Shown one piece after another: positions 16,336 to 25,604 of a DNA stretch of 64,000 bases; within the stretch, counting starts at the first letter, position 1, and every line of letters starts with the position of its first letter. Location of the stretch: positions 2,882,099-2,946,098 of the forward strand of contig NZ_HG428741.1 of NCBI RefSeq assembly GCF_000380245.2. The letters are read 5' to 3'. The DNA comes from Bacillus massiliigorillae (GTDB lineage: Bacteria > Bacillota > Bacilli > Bacillales > DSM-1321). Position numbers and translations under genes: made by a program. Under the pieces are notes generated by a model. The model was not told the origin of the DNA. It made no database searches and saw only the letters and a list, made by a program, of their open reading frames with translations.

Positions 16336-18072
16336 ATGAAAAATCTATCATTGCGTATCAAACTAATTATTTTATGTTTGTCCATACTAATTTTCTCTGC
16401 TTGTATTATAGGTTTTTCTTCCTACAATATTTCCAAAGATAAACTAGATGATGCCGGAAAAACACAACTACAAAAAAGCGCGAAATTAGCTATTGGGATG
16501 ATTGAACTTTTAAATGAGGATGTTAGATCTGGTAACCTAACACTAGAAGAAGCACAAGAAAAGTTCCGTACAAAAATCCTGGGTCCTAAAAATGACCAAA
16601 ATAAGCGATCTCTCGATCAAAAATATACGTTTGGTGAAACTGGTTATATATTCGCTATGGATAAAAACGGTATATCCATCATGAATCCTGTGAATGAAGG
16701 TGATGATCTTACCGCTATTACTACGGAAGATGGCGTAAATCTTGGGAAAGAATTTTTTAAGATAGGAAAAAAAGGAGATTTTGCTTATTATAAGTGGCTA
16801 AACGCTGAAACAAATAAGGTAGGAAGCAAGGTTACATATGTTGAGCGTGAACCTAATTGGGGTTGGTACATTGCTTCAAGCGCCTATGTTTCTGAATTCA
16901 ATAATCCAGCAACGGAAGTGTTAAAAATCGTTTCTATTATCTCAGTGATTGCACTCATTATTGGCGGTATCATTTCCTTCTTCTTCTCAGTGCGTTTATC
17001 AAATCCAATTGTTGCAATTAGTAAAGAGTTAACTAGAACAGCAGATGGTGATTTTTCAGGTAACGACGTAGCGATTTCTTCGAATGATGAAGTTGGAAAA
17101 CTAGTAAAAGCTTATAACCATATGAAAAATAATATGAAGCAACTGATCCACCAAGTATCTCATTCCACTGAACAAGTGGCAGCGTCCTCTCAACAGTTAA
17201 CTGCAAGTGCAGACGAAACAAGTCGAGCAACTGATGAGATTAACCACTCTATTCAACTAGTCGCTACCGGAGCGGAAGGTAGCACTGGTAATTTAGAAGA
17301 TAGCTCAAAATCATTAGGAGAATTTAGTACTGCCATTCAAGACTTAGCAGAAAATGCTACAGTCATTTCAGAGACTGGCACCATGATTTCAAAACAAGCG
17401 CAGCAAGGTAACGTATTCGTAGAAAAAACTGTTAAACAAATGAGCTTGATTCATAATCGAGTGCATGAAAGTAGTAAAGTATTGCAATTATTAGATACTA
17501 GATCCGCCGAAATAGATAAAATATCAGCTGTTATTACAGCTATTGCCAATCAAACGAATCTACTTGCCTTAAATGCTGCAATTGAAGCGGCTCGCGCTGG
17601 TGAACATGGGAAAGGATTTGCAGTTGTGGCAGATGAAGTACGTGTGTTAGCTGAGCAGTCACAAAAATCAGCTAGTCAAATATCGGATTTAATTAAACAA
17701 ATTCAAAGCAATATGTCTCTCTCCACAGCCTCAATGCTTCAAGTCCAAGAAGAAGTGGAAGACGGTATTAAGATTGTAGAACAAACAGAAGAAAGCTTCC
17801 AAGATATCCTACATGCGTTAAATGATATGGATTCAAAAGTAACCAATATGGCTTCTACAGTTGAACAAATGTCAGCAAGTGCACAAGAGGTATCAGCTAC
17901 TGTCAGTGATATTTCAGTTGTTGTTAAAGAAACATCTCAGCATACAATGAATGTGGCTGCAGCTACAGAAGAGCAAACCGCTTCCATGCAAGAAATTACA
18001 GCTTCCACTCAACTCTTAGCAAAACTTGCAGCTGATTTACAGCAACAAGTTAACCAATTCAAAATAGACTAA
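16336..18072 (+). CDS. Methyl-accepting chemotaxis protein
   Basis: The 578-residue chemoreceptor has a first membrane helix (about 10-30) and a periplasm-side single-Cache-like sensor (about 35-190, including [16 protein letters not shown] and WYIASSAYV). These are followed by a second helix (197-218), a HAMP domain ([13 protein letters not shown]) and a long signalling coiled coil. The hairpin tip that binds CheA/CheW is nearly canonical: [20 protein letters not shown] then [15 protein letters not shown]. Start 16336 follows TAAGGAGG. The ligand is unknown; such Cache domains often sense small organic acids or amino acids. Confidence 0.95.
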   Translation: MKNLSLRIKLIILCLSILIFSACIIGFSSYNISKDKLDDAGKTQLQKSAKLAIGMIELLNEDVRSGNLTLEEAQEKFRTKILGPKNDQNKRSLDQKYTFGETGYIFAMDKNGISIMNPVNEGDDLTAITTEDGVNLGKEFFKIGKKGDFAYYKWLNAETNKVGSKVTYVEREPNWGWYIASSAYVSEFNNPATEVLKIVSIISVIALIIGGIISFFFSVRLSNPIVAISKELTRTADGDFSGNDVAISSNDEVGKLVKAYNHMKNNMKQLIHQVSHSTEQVAASSQQLTASADETSRATDEINHSIQLVATGAEGSTGNLEDSSKSLGEFSTAIQDLAENATVISETGTMISKQAQQGNVFVEKTVKQMSLIHNRVHESSKVLQLLDTRSAEIDKISAVITAIANQTNLLALNAAIEAARAGEHGKGFAVVADEVRVLAEQSQKSASQISDLIKQIQSNMSLSTASMLQVQEEVEDGIKIVEQTEESFQDILHALNDMDSKVTNMASTVEQMSASAQEVSATVSDISVVVKETSQHTMNVAAATEEQTASMQEITASTQLLAKLAADLQQQVNQFKID

Positions 18073-18084
18073 ATGCTATATATA

Positions 18085-18122
18085 AAAGTCGTTTGAGATT
18101 GCTATTCTCACCGGCTTTTTTG
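18085..18122 (+). terminator. Terminator of the chemoreceptor gene
   Basis: An imperfect stem (AAGTCG...GAG / CTC...CGGCTT) is followed by TTTTTTG. Confidence 0.55.
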
Positions 18123-18176
18123 CTTTTGGATGAATTACAACAATTAATCAATTTAAGTTCAACTAAAACCACCAAA

Positions 18177-18226
18177 GAGGCTGCGCCAAAAGTGGTTTCG
18201 ACCCCACTTTTGACACAGCCCCCCTC
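18177..18226. terminator. Terminator of the tryptophanase-like gene
   Basis: GAGGCTGCGCCAAAAGTGG pairs with the arm at 18202-18226. The core resembles the hairpin at 4313-4366. The T run is weak in both directions. Confidence 0.6.
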
Positions 18227-18235
18227 ATTGAAACC

Positions 18236-19684
18236 TTATAAACTATCTCCAAAATCCGCTTTGAATTTCGCTACTAATTTATTTTGCCAATCAGTTGAAG
18301 TTGTTAATTTACCGAAGAAGAAACGTAATACGCTTGGCTCTTCTGTAAATTCTAATCCGCCGATTAGTTTACGGTTTTCATACAACCATGCAATACGATC
18401 TACTGCATATTTTACTTGCGAAAGTGTAAATACACGACGTGGCATCGCTAAACGTAATAATTCCATATGTGATAATGTTTCGTTACCCTCTTCATCACGT
18501 TGTTCTGAAAGTGTTCCACGCTCCATGCCACGAATACCGCTGACAATGTAAAGTGCTGCTGCAAGTGCACCTGCTGGATATGCACTTTGTGGTATATGGT
18601 CAACGAATTCCATCGCATTAATATGACAACCTAATCCTCCTGCTGGTGTAACAACTGGTACACCTTTCTTAATTAATTCCTCAGTCATGAATGAAATGAA
18701 TTGTGGTCCTTGGTTAATCATTTCTTCATCCATTGTTTCTTCAAGACCTACAGTAATAGCTTCCATTTCACGAACGCTCATACCACCGTATGTTAAGAAA
18801 CCTTCATAAAGTGTTATGTACTCACGCATTTTCATATATACATCACGATTATTCGTACAAATTCCACCACCACGAGCATTTCCTAGCTTACGAGCTGAGA
18901 AGTAAATAATATCTGCAAGATCCGCAATTGTACGCGTAATTTCGCGAACAGTCATCTCTTTACATTGTTCTTCTCTTTCCTTAATGAAGTATAGATTATC
19001 CGCTAAAAGACTTGCATCTAGAATTAACATTAATCCGAACTCATCACATACTTTACGAACTTGTTGCATATTCTCAACAGCAAATGGTTGTCCACCAATA
19101 AGGTTTGTACCTGCTTCTAAACGAACAAAAGCAATTTTATCAGCACCGCTTGTTTCAATTAAATCACGAAGCTTATCCAGATCCATATTCCCTTTAAAAG
19201 GATTATCACTTGTTAAGTTTAGCGCTTCATCGATGAAAATCTCTTCTATACGCCCACCATTTAATACGATATGCGCCTTTGTAGTAGTAAAGTGATAGTT
19301 CATCGGAACAATCGTACCTGGTTTTACAAAGCTTTGTGAAATGATATTCTCACACGCACGACCTTGGTGAGTTGGTAAAAAATATTCTGTTCCAAAAATT
19401 TCTTTAATTTTATTCTCTAGCTTTGTAAATGTTTCAGAGCCTGCATAGCTATCATCTGCTTCAAGCATTGCAGCTTGTTGCTTATCACTCATCGCATTCA
19501 CACCGCTATCAGTTAACATATCCATAAATACATCACGATTCTTTAATAAGAATGTATTATACCCCGCTTCTTCCATCGCTTTTAGACGATCTTCAACTGG
19601 TGGTAAGTTTAACTTTTGAACGATACGAACTTTGTGCATCTCTAATGGCACATTTTCTCCTGAATGAAATTTAATCTTTGACAT
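18236..19684 (-). CDS. Tryptophanase/tyrosine phenol-lyase family PLP enzyme
   Basis: The 482-residue fold-type I PLP enzyme is of the beta-eliminating lyase family (PF01212). The cofactor-binding features are LPTHQGRACENI near 105, Asp223 in LILDASLLADN and the presumed Schiff-base Lys266 in YFSARKLGNARGGG. Family members split tryptophan or tyrosine into indole or phenol plus pyruvate and ammonia. The segment after the lysine differs from the E. coli TnaA sequence, and B. cereus is generally indole negative, so the true substrate is doubtful. It is a single-gene unit. A hairpin in the leader (19753-19768) may matter for regulation. Confidence 0.85.
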   Translation of the reverse strand: MSKIKFHSGENVPLEMHKVRIVQKLNLPPVEDRLKAMEEAGYNTFLLKNRDVFMDMLTDSGVNAMSDKQQAAMLEADDSYAGSETFTKLENKIKEIFGTEYFLPTHQGRACENIISQSFVKPGTIVPMNYHFTTTKAHIVLNGGRIEEIFIDEALNLTSDNPFKGNMDLDKLRDLIETSGADKIAFVRLEAGTNLIGGQPFAVENMQQVRKVCDEFGLMLILDASLLADNLYFIKEREEQCKEMTVREITRTIADLADIIYFSARKLGNARGGGICTNNRDVYMKMREYITLYEGFLTYGGMSVREMEAITVGLEETMDEEMINQGPQFISFMTEELIKKGVPVVTPAGGLGCHINAMEFVDHIPQSAYPAGALAAALYIVSGIRGMERGTLSEQRDEEGNETLSHMELLRLAMPRRVFTLSQVKYAVDRIAWLYENRKLIGGLEFTEEPSVLRFFFGKLTTSTDWQNKLVAKFKADFGDSL

Positions 19685-19740
19685 GACCTTCCACTCCCAT
19701 TTATCTTTTTTAGAAAAATCCCCAAATTTTCGACAAATTA

Positions 19741-19796
19741 CATCAACACAAAGACGCTTCAGTGCGTCGATGTGCTGAACATTAATCCTTATTGTA
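19741..19796 (-). promoter_or_regulatory. Promoter and leader hairpin of the tryptophanase-like gene
   Basis: A minus-strand -10 TACAAT (19791-19796) is followed in the leader by GACGC-ACTGAA-GCGTC (19753-19768). The transcript would start near 19784 with the hairpin close to its 5' end. No leader peptide of the TnaC type was found. Confidence 0.4.
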
Positions 19797-19845
19797 CCCT
19801 ATTTTTTAATAATTTCAAATTTTTAAAATAAAAAATACTAAAAAA

Positions 19846-19876
19846 ACTTGTAAAGAATAGAATATTCTTTACAAGT
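19846..19876 (-). terminator. Terminator of the nuclease-family gene
   Basis: The perfect stem ACTTGTAAAGAATA/TATTCTTTACAAGT is followed on the minus strand by TTTTTTT. Confidence 0.85.
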
Positions 19877-19890
19877 TCAAGAAATGCCTT

Positions 19891-20607
19891 CTATATATCA
19901 AGCTCCACAAGTAAAATGGAGTGATCGGATAATTTTTCTTCTCTTTCTTTATGTGAAAGTTCACAGCTTACCACCTTATTTTGCAGTGATGGCGTAATAA
20001 ATGCATCATCTAGTCTAAAGCCTTTTCCTTCTGTATTAAAGTAGCTAAACTCTGTTGCATTCTCATGCTTAAAGCGCCAACAATCCATCCACCCTGTATC
20101 AGCCAATTGTGACAAATATTTCGTGCAACTAAGTGGCTTGTCTTGGCTATCTTCTTGTAGCACTGTATTGAAATCACCAATAATGAGTCCATTCTTCTGT
20201 AAATTATTCTTCGCATATGTGTTCATCTCTTCCCAGAACACTTCTTTATCATGTAATTTACAATTATGGTTTGGAATATGAACGCCTAACAACGTAAAGT
20301 CACTTTCTGGAAAATAGAATTCTGTCCATCTTTCATAAGGAACAGCATACTCATCCATATTCGTAATGTCTTCACATGCAATTTTTGAAGCGACAAACAC
20401 ACTATTAACCTTAAATGGTGCTTGATGAGTTACCTGATAGATATACCCTGCTTCAGTCAATTGTTTTTTAATAAAATCGCCTTTTTCACCTTCCCAAAAC
20501 TCGGACAAAACAATAACATCAGCATTATACTCTACTAATGTAGTCGAGATAGGTTTATAACGCCCATTCGTACCGCCTTGTCGAATATTCCAGGATAAAA
20601 TCTTCAT
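19891..20607 (-). CDS. Endonuclease/exonuclease/phosphatase (EEP) family protein
   Basis: The 238-residue EEP-fold metal hydrolase has SWNIRQGG at the start, DVIVLSEFWEG with the metal-binding Glu, GVHIPNH, LIIGDFNT with catalytic Asp/Asn, RLDDAFIT and the final KLSDHSIL with catalytic His. The complete motif set suggests an active phosphodiesterase, but DNA, lipid or nucleotide substrates cannot be told apart. Start 20607 is chosen because GAGGAG lies 10 bases upstream. It is a single gene with a strong terminator. Confidence 0.88.
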   Translation of the reverse strand: MKILSWNIRQGGTNGRYKPISTTLVEYNADVIVLSEFWEGEKGDFIKKQLTEAGYIYQVTHQAPFKVNSVFVASKIACEDITNMDEYAVPYERWTEFYFPESDFTLLGVHIPNHNCKLHDKEVFWEEMNTYAKNNLQKNGLIIGDFNTVLQEDSQDKPLSCTKYLSQLADTGWMDCWRFKHENATEFSYFNTEGKGFRLDDAFITPSLQNKVVSCELSHKEREEKLSDHSILLVELDI

Positions 20608-20906
20608 TTTTTTGACACTCCTCATATGGTTGTAATCACACTGTTAACTTGAATTAAAAATATTATTTTCTAATAGTAAATATTCCGTTCTCTATCTTAC
20701 TAATTTTCCTATTGTAATGGAATGTTTGTCATAAAATGTACATACTTTTATTATAGTATTCCCTAGCGATTTGTTATTTATGGATAACATTTCACTCTTT
20801 ATTCACCTATATCTTCTTTTTTATTTTTGTAGGATTAACCAATCACTTGTTTATTAATTCAAAAAATTAAATATAATTAAGGATAAAAAAATAAGGAGGA
20901 ACAATT

Positions 20907-21530
20907 GTGATTAACTTTGCTTCATTTGTACTTTTATCATTTTTACTTGTCATCTTACCTGGCCCTGATACGGTTATGGTTACAAAGAACACATTAGGTG
21001 CGGGAATATCCGCAGGATCCAAAACACTTCTTGGTATATGCCTTGCTCTTTGCATTCATACATTCATAGCAGTAGTTGGCTTATCAGCATTAATTGTACA
21101 TTCTTCTCACCTTTTTGCTTTATTCAAAATTATTGGTGCTACCTATTTATTATATTTAGGAGTTACTTCTCTTCTTGCTACAAGACGTAAAACACAAGTA
21201 GAGCAAGAACCAAACAACTCAACTTCTAATAAACAAGCAAGCTTCCGTCAAGGATTTTTAACAGATTTACTTAATCCAAAAGTGGCTGTGTTCTTTTTAA
21301 CATTTCTTCCACAGTTCGTGAATCCAAATGAAAGCACACTCATGCCATTCATTTTGTTAGGAGCAACCTATATAATATTGACTTTGCTATTTATGCTTGG
21401 ATATATTCTGCTCCTAGATAAAATTCACATTTTTATGAAGAAAGCATCCACACAAAAGGCTATTCAAGCTATTTCTGGCGTGGTTTTAATCATTTTCAGT
21501 GTGAAATTAGCTTTTGAAAAGGCAAATTAA
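20907..21530 (+). CDS. LysE/RhtB-family amino acid exporter
   Basis: The 207-residue protein has six membrane helices and the family signature LVILPGPDTVMVTKNTLGAG near the N-terminus. It also has GATYLLYLGVTSL and the conserved FRQGFLTDLLNPKVAVFFLTFLPQF segment. Members export lysine, homoserine, threonine or related compounds; the substrate is unknown here. The start is GTG 20907 behind AGGAGG (spacing 7). It is a single gene followed by an AAAAGCGT/ACGCTTTT terminator. Confidence 0.9.
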   Translation: MINFASFVLLSFLLVILPGPDTVMVTKNTLGAGISAGSKTLLGICLALCIHTFIAVVGLSALIVHSSHLFALFKIIGATYLLYLGVTSLLATRRKTQVEQEPNNSTSNKQASFRQGFLTDLLNPKVAVFFLTFLPQFVNPNESTLMPFILLGATYIILTLLFMLGYILLLDKIHIFMKKASTQKAIQAISGVVLIIFSVKLAFEKAN

Positions 21531-21542
21531 CTACATTGCATA

Positions 21543-21590
21543 AAAAAGCGTAAGTTTAGATTTTTACTACTCTCACGCTTTTAATTTTTT
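21543..21590 (+). terminator. Terminator of the LysE gene
   Basis: The stem AAAAGCGT...ACGCTTTT is followed by AATTTTTTT. Confidence 0.7.
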
Positions 21591-21664
21591 TCGTCAACTA
21601 GGACACTAGCCTCATATTTTCCTCGCAAACAATTCATATAACTATATAGAAGGAGGTGAAATAT

Positions 21665-22039
21665 ATGGGTATCAAATGTTTAAAAATCTCTGTTGTTTAT
21701 TTTCTAATTGGTATCTGTTTCGGATTGTATATGAGCATTGCAGATAAATTTGTTTACGGTCCTTCTCATGCTCACATTAATTTATTAGGCTGGGTTTCCC
21801 TAGCACTAGCTGGTCTTATTTATCATCTTTTTCCTTCCATTGCAACAAATACTCTCAGCAAAATTCACTTTTGGCTTCACAATATCGGGCTACCAATCAT
21901 GATGATTGCCCTCATTATGAATGAAGCCGGAAGCTCCGGAACAGTTCCTTATATCGCAACAGGTGCAACCATTATGAGTCTAGGAATCCTTTGCTTTGTC
22001 ATCAATGTACTTGGCTTAAAAAATTCAACAACTAAATAA
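21665..22039 (+). CDS. Small membrane protein of the CcoN/NnrS-like heme-copper oxidase subunit I type
   Basis: The 124-residue protein has four membrane helices. Its motif PSHAHINLLGWVSLALAGLIYH, with histidines inside helices, resembles the short cytochrome-oxidase-subunit-I-like proteins annotated in Bacillus. KIHFWLHNIGLP adds two more histidines. It might bind heme or copper, but it is far too short to be an oxidase. Start 21665 sits 8 bases after AGGAGG. It is a single gene with a strong terminator. Confidence 0.75.
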   Translation: MGIKCLKISVVYFLIGICFGLYMSIADKFVYGPSHAHINLLGWVSLALAGLIYHLFPSIATNTLSKIHFWLHNIGLPIMMIALIMNEAGSSGTVPYIATGATIMSLGILCFVINVLGLKNSTTK

Positions 22040-22044
22040 AATGA

Positions 22045-22081
22045 AAAAAGGTGTTCAAAAGTTACTTTTGAACACCTTTTT
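22045..22081 (+). terminator. Terminator
   Basis: The stem AAAGGTGTTCAAAAG/CTTTTGAACACCTTT with a short loop is followed by TTCGTTTT. Confidence 0.85.
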
Positions 22082-22288
22082 CGTTTTAAGGATCGCAAAT
22101 ATATAGAAAACTGTATGAACGATTTCACTTTGAACAAATTAATAAAACTAATGATAAATTACAACACAAAAGACATATGTCCTCATTTTCTATTCATTCC
22201 CCTTTTAATAACTATGTTTCCACCCCAAATCCACTGACACATGTCCTGTATTTATGCCTATAAAAAAATTTATACTAAGGATAAGCTC

Positions 22289-22963
22289 ATGAGTATACAA
22301 CAAGTAATTACTTACATGGAAGAAAATAAAACCTTATACAATCTTTTAAAACATTGTCCTTATGAAATTCTAAAACAATGGACAGTAGAACAATTTGAAA
22401 GCGGTTCAACATTCTATACCCAAGGAGAAGTTTACAATCATTTCAGTCTCATTGTAGACGGCGTAGCAAACATTTATGCAGTAGCAGAAAACGGAAAGAA
22501 ATATGTTCAATCTACTTATTATACAGGAGACATGATTGGCGAAATTGAAATATTTAACCAAGTTCCCTATATGAGTAGCGTAGAAGCACAAACGGATATC
22601 ACGATTATTACATTACAACGTGATGCTTTTCTATCATGGTTACAGCTCGATCAAAACTTTAATCAGCACTTTATTCGTAAATCTATTGAATTATCTTATA
22701 TCATCACTAAAAAGGATGAAGATTATAAGCTATATTCCTTACACGATTTAATATGCAAGCATTTATTAGAGAAAATTCCTACTGGCAAGAAACAGGCTAA
22801 CGGGATTGCTATCACGATTGATAAGCATCAGCTTAGCGAAAGACTTGCCGTTACACAAAGAAGTATTAATAGAGTTTTATCAACTTTGAAAGAAAAGCAA
22901 ATAATCGATTTTAAAAATCAAATCATTATTGTTCTAGATACGAAACGATTACAAAAAGAATGA
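22289..22963 (+). CDS. Crp/Fnr-family transcription regulator
   Basis: The 224-residue protein has an N-terminal cyclic-nucleotide-binding-like beta barrel (FYTQGEVYNHFSLIVDGVANIYAVAENG, GDMIGEIEIF) and a C-terminal Crp-type winged helix (LSERLAVTQRSINRVLSTLKEKQIID). It lacks Fnr-type cysteines, so it does not look like an oxygen sensor. Start 22289 has AAGGAT upstream. It is the first of three same-direction genes with pnuC and deoD. I infer that it controls this nucleoside salvage set. It may sense a nucleotide, but the binding residues of cAMP receptors are not conserved. Confidence 0.88.
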   Translation: MSIQQVITYMEENKTLYNLLKHCPYEILKQWTVEQFESGSTFYTQGEVYNHFSLIVDGVANIYAVAENGKKYVQSTYYTGDMIGEIEIFNQVPYMSSVEAQTDITIITLQRDAFLSWLQLDQNFNQHFIRKSIELSYIITKKDEDYKLYSLHDLICKHLLEKIPTGKKQANGIAITIDKHQLSERLAVTQRSINRVLSTLKEKQIIDFKNQIIIVLDTKRLQKE

Positions 22964-23046
22964 AAACACAATAAATCATTTTTAACAGAAAATGAAAACC
23001 CTTTCAACTTTTCAGACACAACATTATTAACTTAGGAGAGAAAATT

Positions 23047-23715
23047 ATGATTAAAAATCCTTTATTCGTCGTTATTGCAACGATTGTATGTATAGTTGCA
23101 GGTTTCTTCATGAAATCCTCTTATATCGAAATCTTCGCATCAGTTATGGGTGTGTTAAACGTTTGGCTGCTTGCCCGTCAAAAAGTCATTAACTTCTTAT
23201 TCGGTGCCATTACAGTAGCTAGCTTTATGTACATTTACTTTCAAACTGGTCTTTACGCAATGGTCGTCTTATCATTCGTACAATTATTATTTAATATTTT
23301 CGGCTGGTACTACTGGGTTAAGAACAAAGGTGAAGAAGATGTTGCTCCAACAACAAGATTATCTACACAAGGAATCATTACTTGGTCAGCAATTATCATT
23401 GTAGCTACTGCTATTTGGTCATTCCTACAACTTAAATATACGAATGCAACAAGCCCTTATTTAGATGCTCTAGTTGCTGTAATGGGTCTTGTCGGTCAAT
23501 ATTTATTAAGCAAGAAAATTCTTGAGAACTGGTATATCTGGATTGGTATGAATGCTATTCTTCTAGTTGTTTGTGCAACAACAGGTCTATACGTAATGTT
23601 CATATTAAACTTAATTAATCTATTTATATGCATCGATGGTCTACGTGAGTGGAAGCAAGATTTAAATACAAATAAACAAGATACTCCTTCTATTGAAGGA
23701 CTAGAAAACGCTTAA
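23047..23715 (+). CDS. pnuC: Nicotinamide riboside transporter PnuC
   Basis: The 222-residue membrane protein has seven predicted helices and PnuC features: EIFASVMGVLNVWLLARQKVINFLFGAITV, then LFNIFGWYYWVKNKG and the C-terminal NWYIWIGMNAILLVV. PnuC takes up nicotinamide riboside by facilitated diffusion for NAD synthesis. It is followed 28 bp later by a DeoD phosphorylase that can cleave such ribosides. The gap to the preceding Crp-type regulator is 83 bp and contains the RBS TAGGAGAG. Confidence 0.92.
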   Translation: MIKNPLFVVIATIVCIVAGFFMKSSYIEIFASVMGVLNVWLLARQKVINFLFGAITVASFMYIYFQTGLYAMVVLSFVQLLFNIFGWYYWVKNKGEEDVAPTTRLSTQGIITWSAIIIVATAIWSFLQLKYTNATSPYLDALVAVMGLVGQYLLSKKILENWYIWIGMNAILLVVCATTGLYVMFILNLINLFICIDGLREWKQDLNTNKQDTPSIEGLENA

Positions 23716-23743
23716 TATTTTTAATGGAGGAGTTTGATTCAAA

Positions 23744-24451
23744 ATGAGTTTTCATATAGAAGCTAAAAAAGGCTATATCGCTGAAACAGTTCTACTACCA
23801 GGCGATCCAAAGAGAGCAAAATATATTGCAGATACTTATTTAGAAGATGTCATATGCTATAACAATATTCGTGGCGTACTTGGCTATACAGGATTATATA
23901 AAGGAAAACGTATTTCTGTTCAGGGTACAGGAATGGGAATGCCATCTATGTCTATCTATACAACAGAATTAATTCAAGACTACGATGCAAAAAACTTAAT
24001 TCGAATTGGTTCAAGTGGCACTAAACATCCTGACGTAAAACAAATGGATTTAATCTTAGCAATGGGAGCATGTACAAATTCAAATATGAATAAACATCTT
24101 TTCGGTAATTATTCATATGCACCAATTGCCAATTTTGAGTTATTACGTAACGCTTTCGACACCGGTATAAAAATGAATAAACCTGTAAAAGCTGGCTTAG
24201 TTGTCACAGATGATCAATTCTATGATGGTGATGATGAAGCAAGAGAAAAACTAGCATCTTATCAGGTTCTAACTAGCGACATGGAAACTGCAGCTTTATA
24301 TACAGTAGCTGCTAAATTCAATGTTAAAGCACTTTCTATCCTAACAGTAACAGATCATGATTTAACGAACGAAACAATTACATCAGAAGAGCGTGAAAAG
24401 GCTCTTACTGACATGATTGAGCTTGCACTTGAGACAAGCCTAACTTTATAA
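23744..24451 (+). CDS. deoD: DeoD-type purine nucleoside phosphorylase
   Basis: The 235-residue hexameric-type phosphorylase has [13 protein letters not shown] (phosphate and base site start), [44 protein letters not shown] (ribose-binding Glu) and the catalytic Asp region VTDHDLTNE. It splits purine nucleosides with phosphate into base and ribose-1-phosphate. Paired with PnuC it may also process nicotinamide riboside. It follows pnuC by 28 bp behind a GGAGG RBS. The stop codon lies at the edge of a bcr1-like repeat. Confidence 0.95.
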   Translation: MSFHIEAKKGYIAETVLLPGDPKRAKYIADTYLEDVICYNNIRGVLGYTGLYKGKRISVQGTGMGMPSMSIYTTELIQDYDAKNLIRIGSSGTKHPDVKQMDLILAMGACTNSNMNKHLFGNYSYAPIANFELLRNAFDTGIKMNKPVKAGLVVTDDQFYDGDDEAREKLASYQVLTSDMETAALYTVAAKFNVKALSILTVTDHDLTNETITSEEREKALTDMIELALETSLTL

Positions 24452-24609
24452 GAAAAGCGCAAGCACCCGTTTTGCGACGTATAGATTGGAGCACTTCGGC
24501 TGAGATAAAGGAAACACGAAGAGGCGGTAGCCTTTTTCGTGTTGACTTATCGTAGGGAGATGGGCGAAATCTACTAGTCGCTGGGCGCTGGAGCTAGACA
24601 CAGCACAAA
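24450..24609 (+). repeat. bcr1-like repeat, copy 1
   Basis: The element of about 160 bp (AAGAAAAGCGC ... GCGCTGGAGCTAGACACAG) is more than 90% identical to 37100-37259. It is flanked by TTTAT on both sides (24445-24449 and 24610-24614), matching the 5-bp target duplication I recall for bcr1, a non-autonomous mobile repeat of the B. cereus group. The left flank runs into the deoD stop codon. Confidence 0.85.
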
Positions 24610-24635
24610 TTTATATACATTCTTAATCTTCTAAG

Positions 24636-24672
24636 AAAGGCACTTATATTCTAATTGTTCGTGCCTTTTTAT
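24636..24672. terminator. Bidirectional terminator between deoD/bcr1 and the aldolase gene
   Basis: AAAGGCAC (24636-24643) pairs with GTGCCTTT (24661-24668) and is followed by TTTATTT. Confidence 0.75.
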
Positions 24673-24677
24673 TTATT

Positions 24678-25436
24678 TTAATGGAGAACATCTGGCTCTT
24701 CTTCAATAAGCTTGTACCATAGCGGTTGAAAGTTTAACCATCCTTCATGGGCAGTACCAAATTGCGAATGCATATTAACCGCTTTTCTTTCATTCATGAT
24801 ATTTTCATTTCCCTCTGCTTCGGCTAATAATTGTGCTTTACAAGCGCGGTCCATCGCAATAAACCATGAGACTGCCTCATCTACACTATAACCGACTGTC
24901 ATAAAACCTTGATTTCGTAAAATAACCGCTTTATATTGCTTTAATGCAGTTGCCACCACATCACAATCCTTATTCGTTCCAGCTAATAGATTACATAATC
25001 CATGATCTTGATAAAATGCACAACAATCTTTTGTTAAAGGTGAAACATACTTACCTAATTCAGACCACTCTTTACCATGTAAAGAATGAACGTGAATAGC
25101 GGAAACCACATCTGGACGAGCTTGATGGATTTGCAAATGAACCTCCAATGCCTCTTGATTTACAGGTAGATTCCCTTTTAATATATCCCCTTGTCCATTC
25201 ACTAACTGAAGGTCACTTACTCTCATTTCTCCAAAAGAAATCCCTATTGGATTAACCCAAAAATGATCTCGCCTCTCTGGATCACGAACTGTTATATGAC
25301 CTCCTACACAATCATTAAATCCGAAATGATTCAAAATTCGAAAGGCGCCAGCCAATCGTTCCTGACGATGTCTACGTAATTCAGCTATATCATAAAACGT
25401 AGGTTCTTCAAACATACAATTTGCTTTGATTCCCAT
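24678..25436 (-). CDS. Class II aldolase/adducin family protein
   Basis: The 252-residue zinc-dependent aldolase-fold protein has the metal ligands in AIHVHSLHG and the later His of YQDHGLCN, plus GGHITVRDP and VNPIGISFGEM near the N-terminus. VILRNQGFMTVG is typical of the family. Members act on sugar phosphates or similar hydroxy-acids; some are hydroxylases or decarboxylases in natural product routes. The exact substrate is unknown. Start 25436 is set by AAAGG 10 bases before the ATG. It is a single gene. Confidence 0.87.
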   Translation of the reverse strand: MGIKANCMFEEPTFYDIAELRRHRQERLAGAFRILNHFGFNDCVGGHITVRDPERRDHFWVNPIGISFGEMRVSDLQLVNGQGDILKGNLPVNQEALEVHLQIHQARPDVVSAIHVHSLHGKEWSELGKYVSPLTKDCCAFYQDHGLCNLLAGTNKDCDVVATALKQYKAVILRNQGFMTVGYSVDEAVSWFIAMDRACKAQLLAEAEGNENIMNERKAVNMHSQFGTAHEGWLNFQPLWYKLIEEEPDVLH

Positions 25437-25573
25437 CTTATTCAATCCTTTCTTCACATTAATGATACATTATTCTTATTAACTTACTTGGTTTTATTAT
25501 ATTATATAAGACATTGTAATATTTTGCTAATATTAATATAAATTATTATTAATTTTATTATACCAATACAAAA

Positions 25574-25600
25574 AAGCTGCTCCAACGAATGGAACAGCTT
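25574..25600 (-). terminator. Terminator of the glycosyltransferase operon
   Basis: AAGCTGCTCC pairs with GGAACAGCTT and is followed on the minus strand by TTTTTTG. Confidence 0.8.
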
Positions 25601-25604
25601 ACCT

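Noticed and set aside
20010..20216. 68-codon minus-strand frame inside the EEP nuclease gene
   Set aside because: Same strand but different frame from a gene whose complete catalytic motifs are visible.
24450..24609. Active insertion sequence
   Set aside because: About 160 bp without a gene; it fits a non-autonomous bcr1-type repeat.
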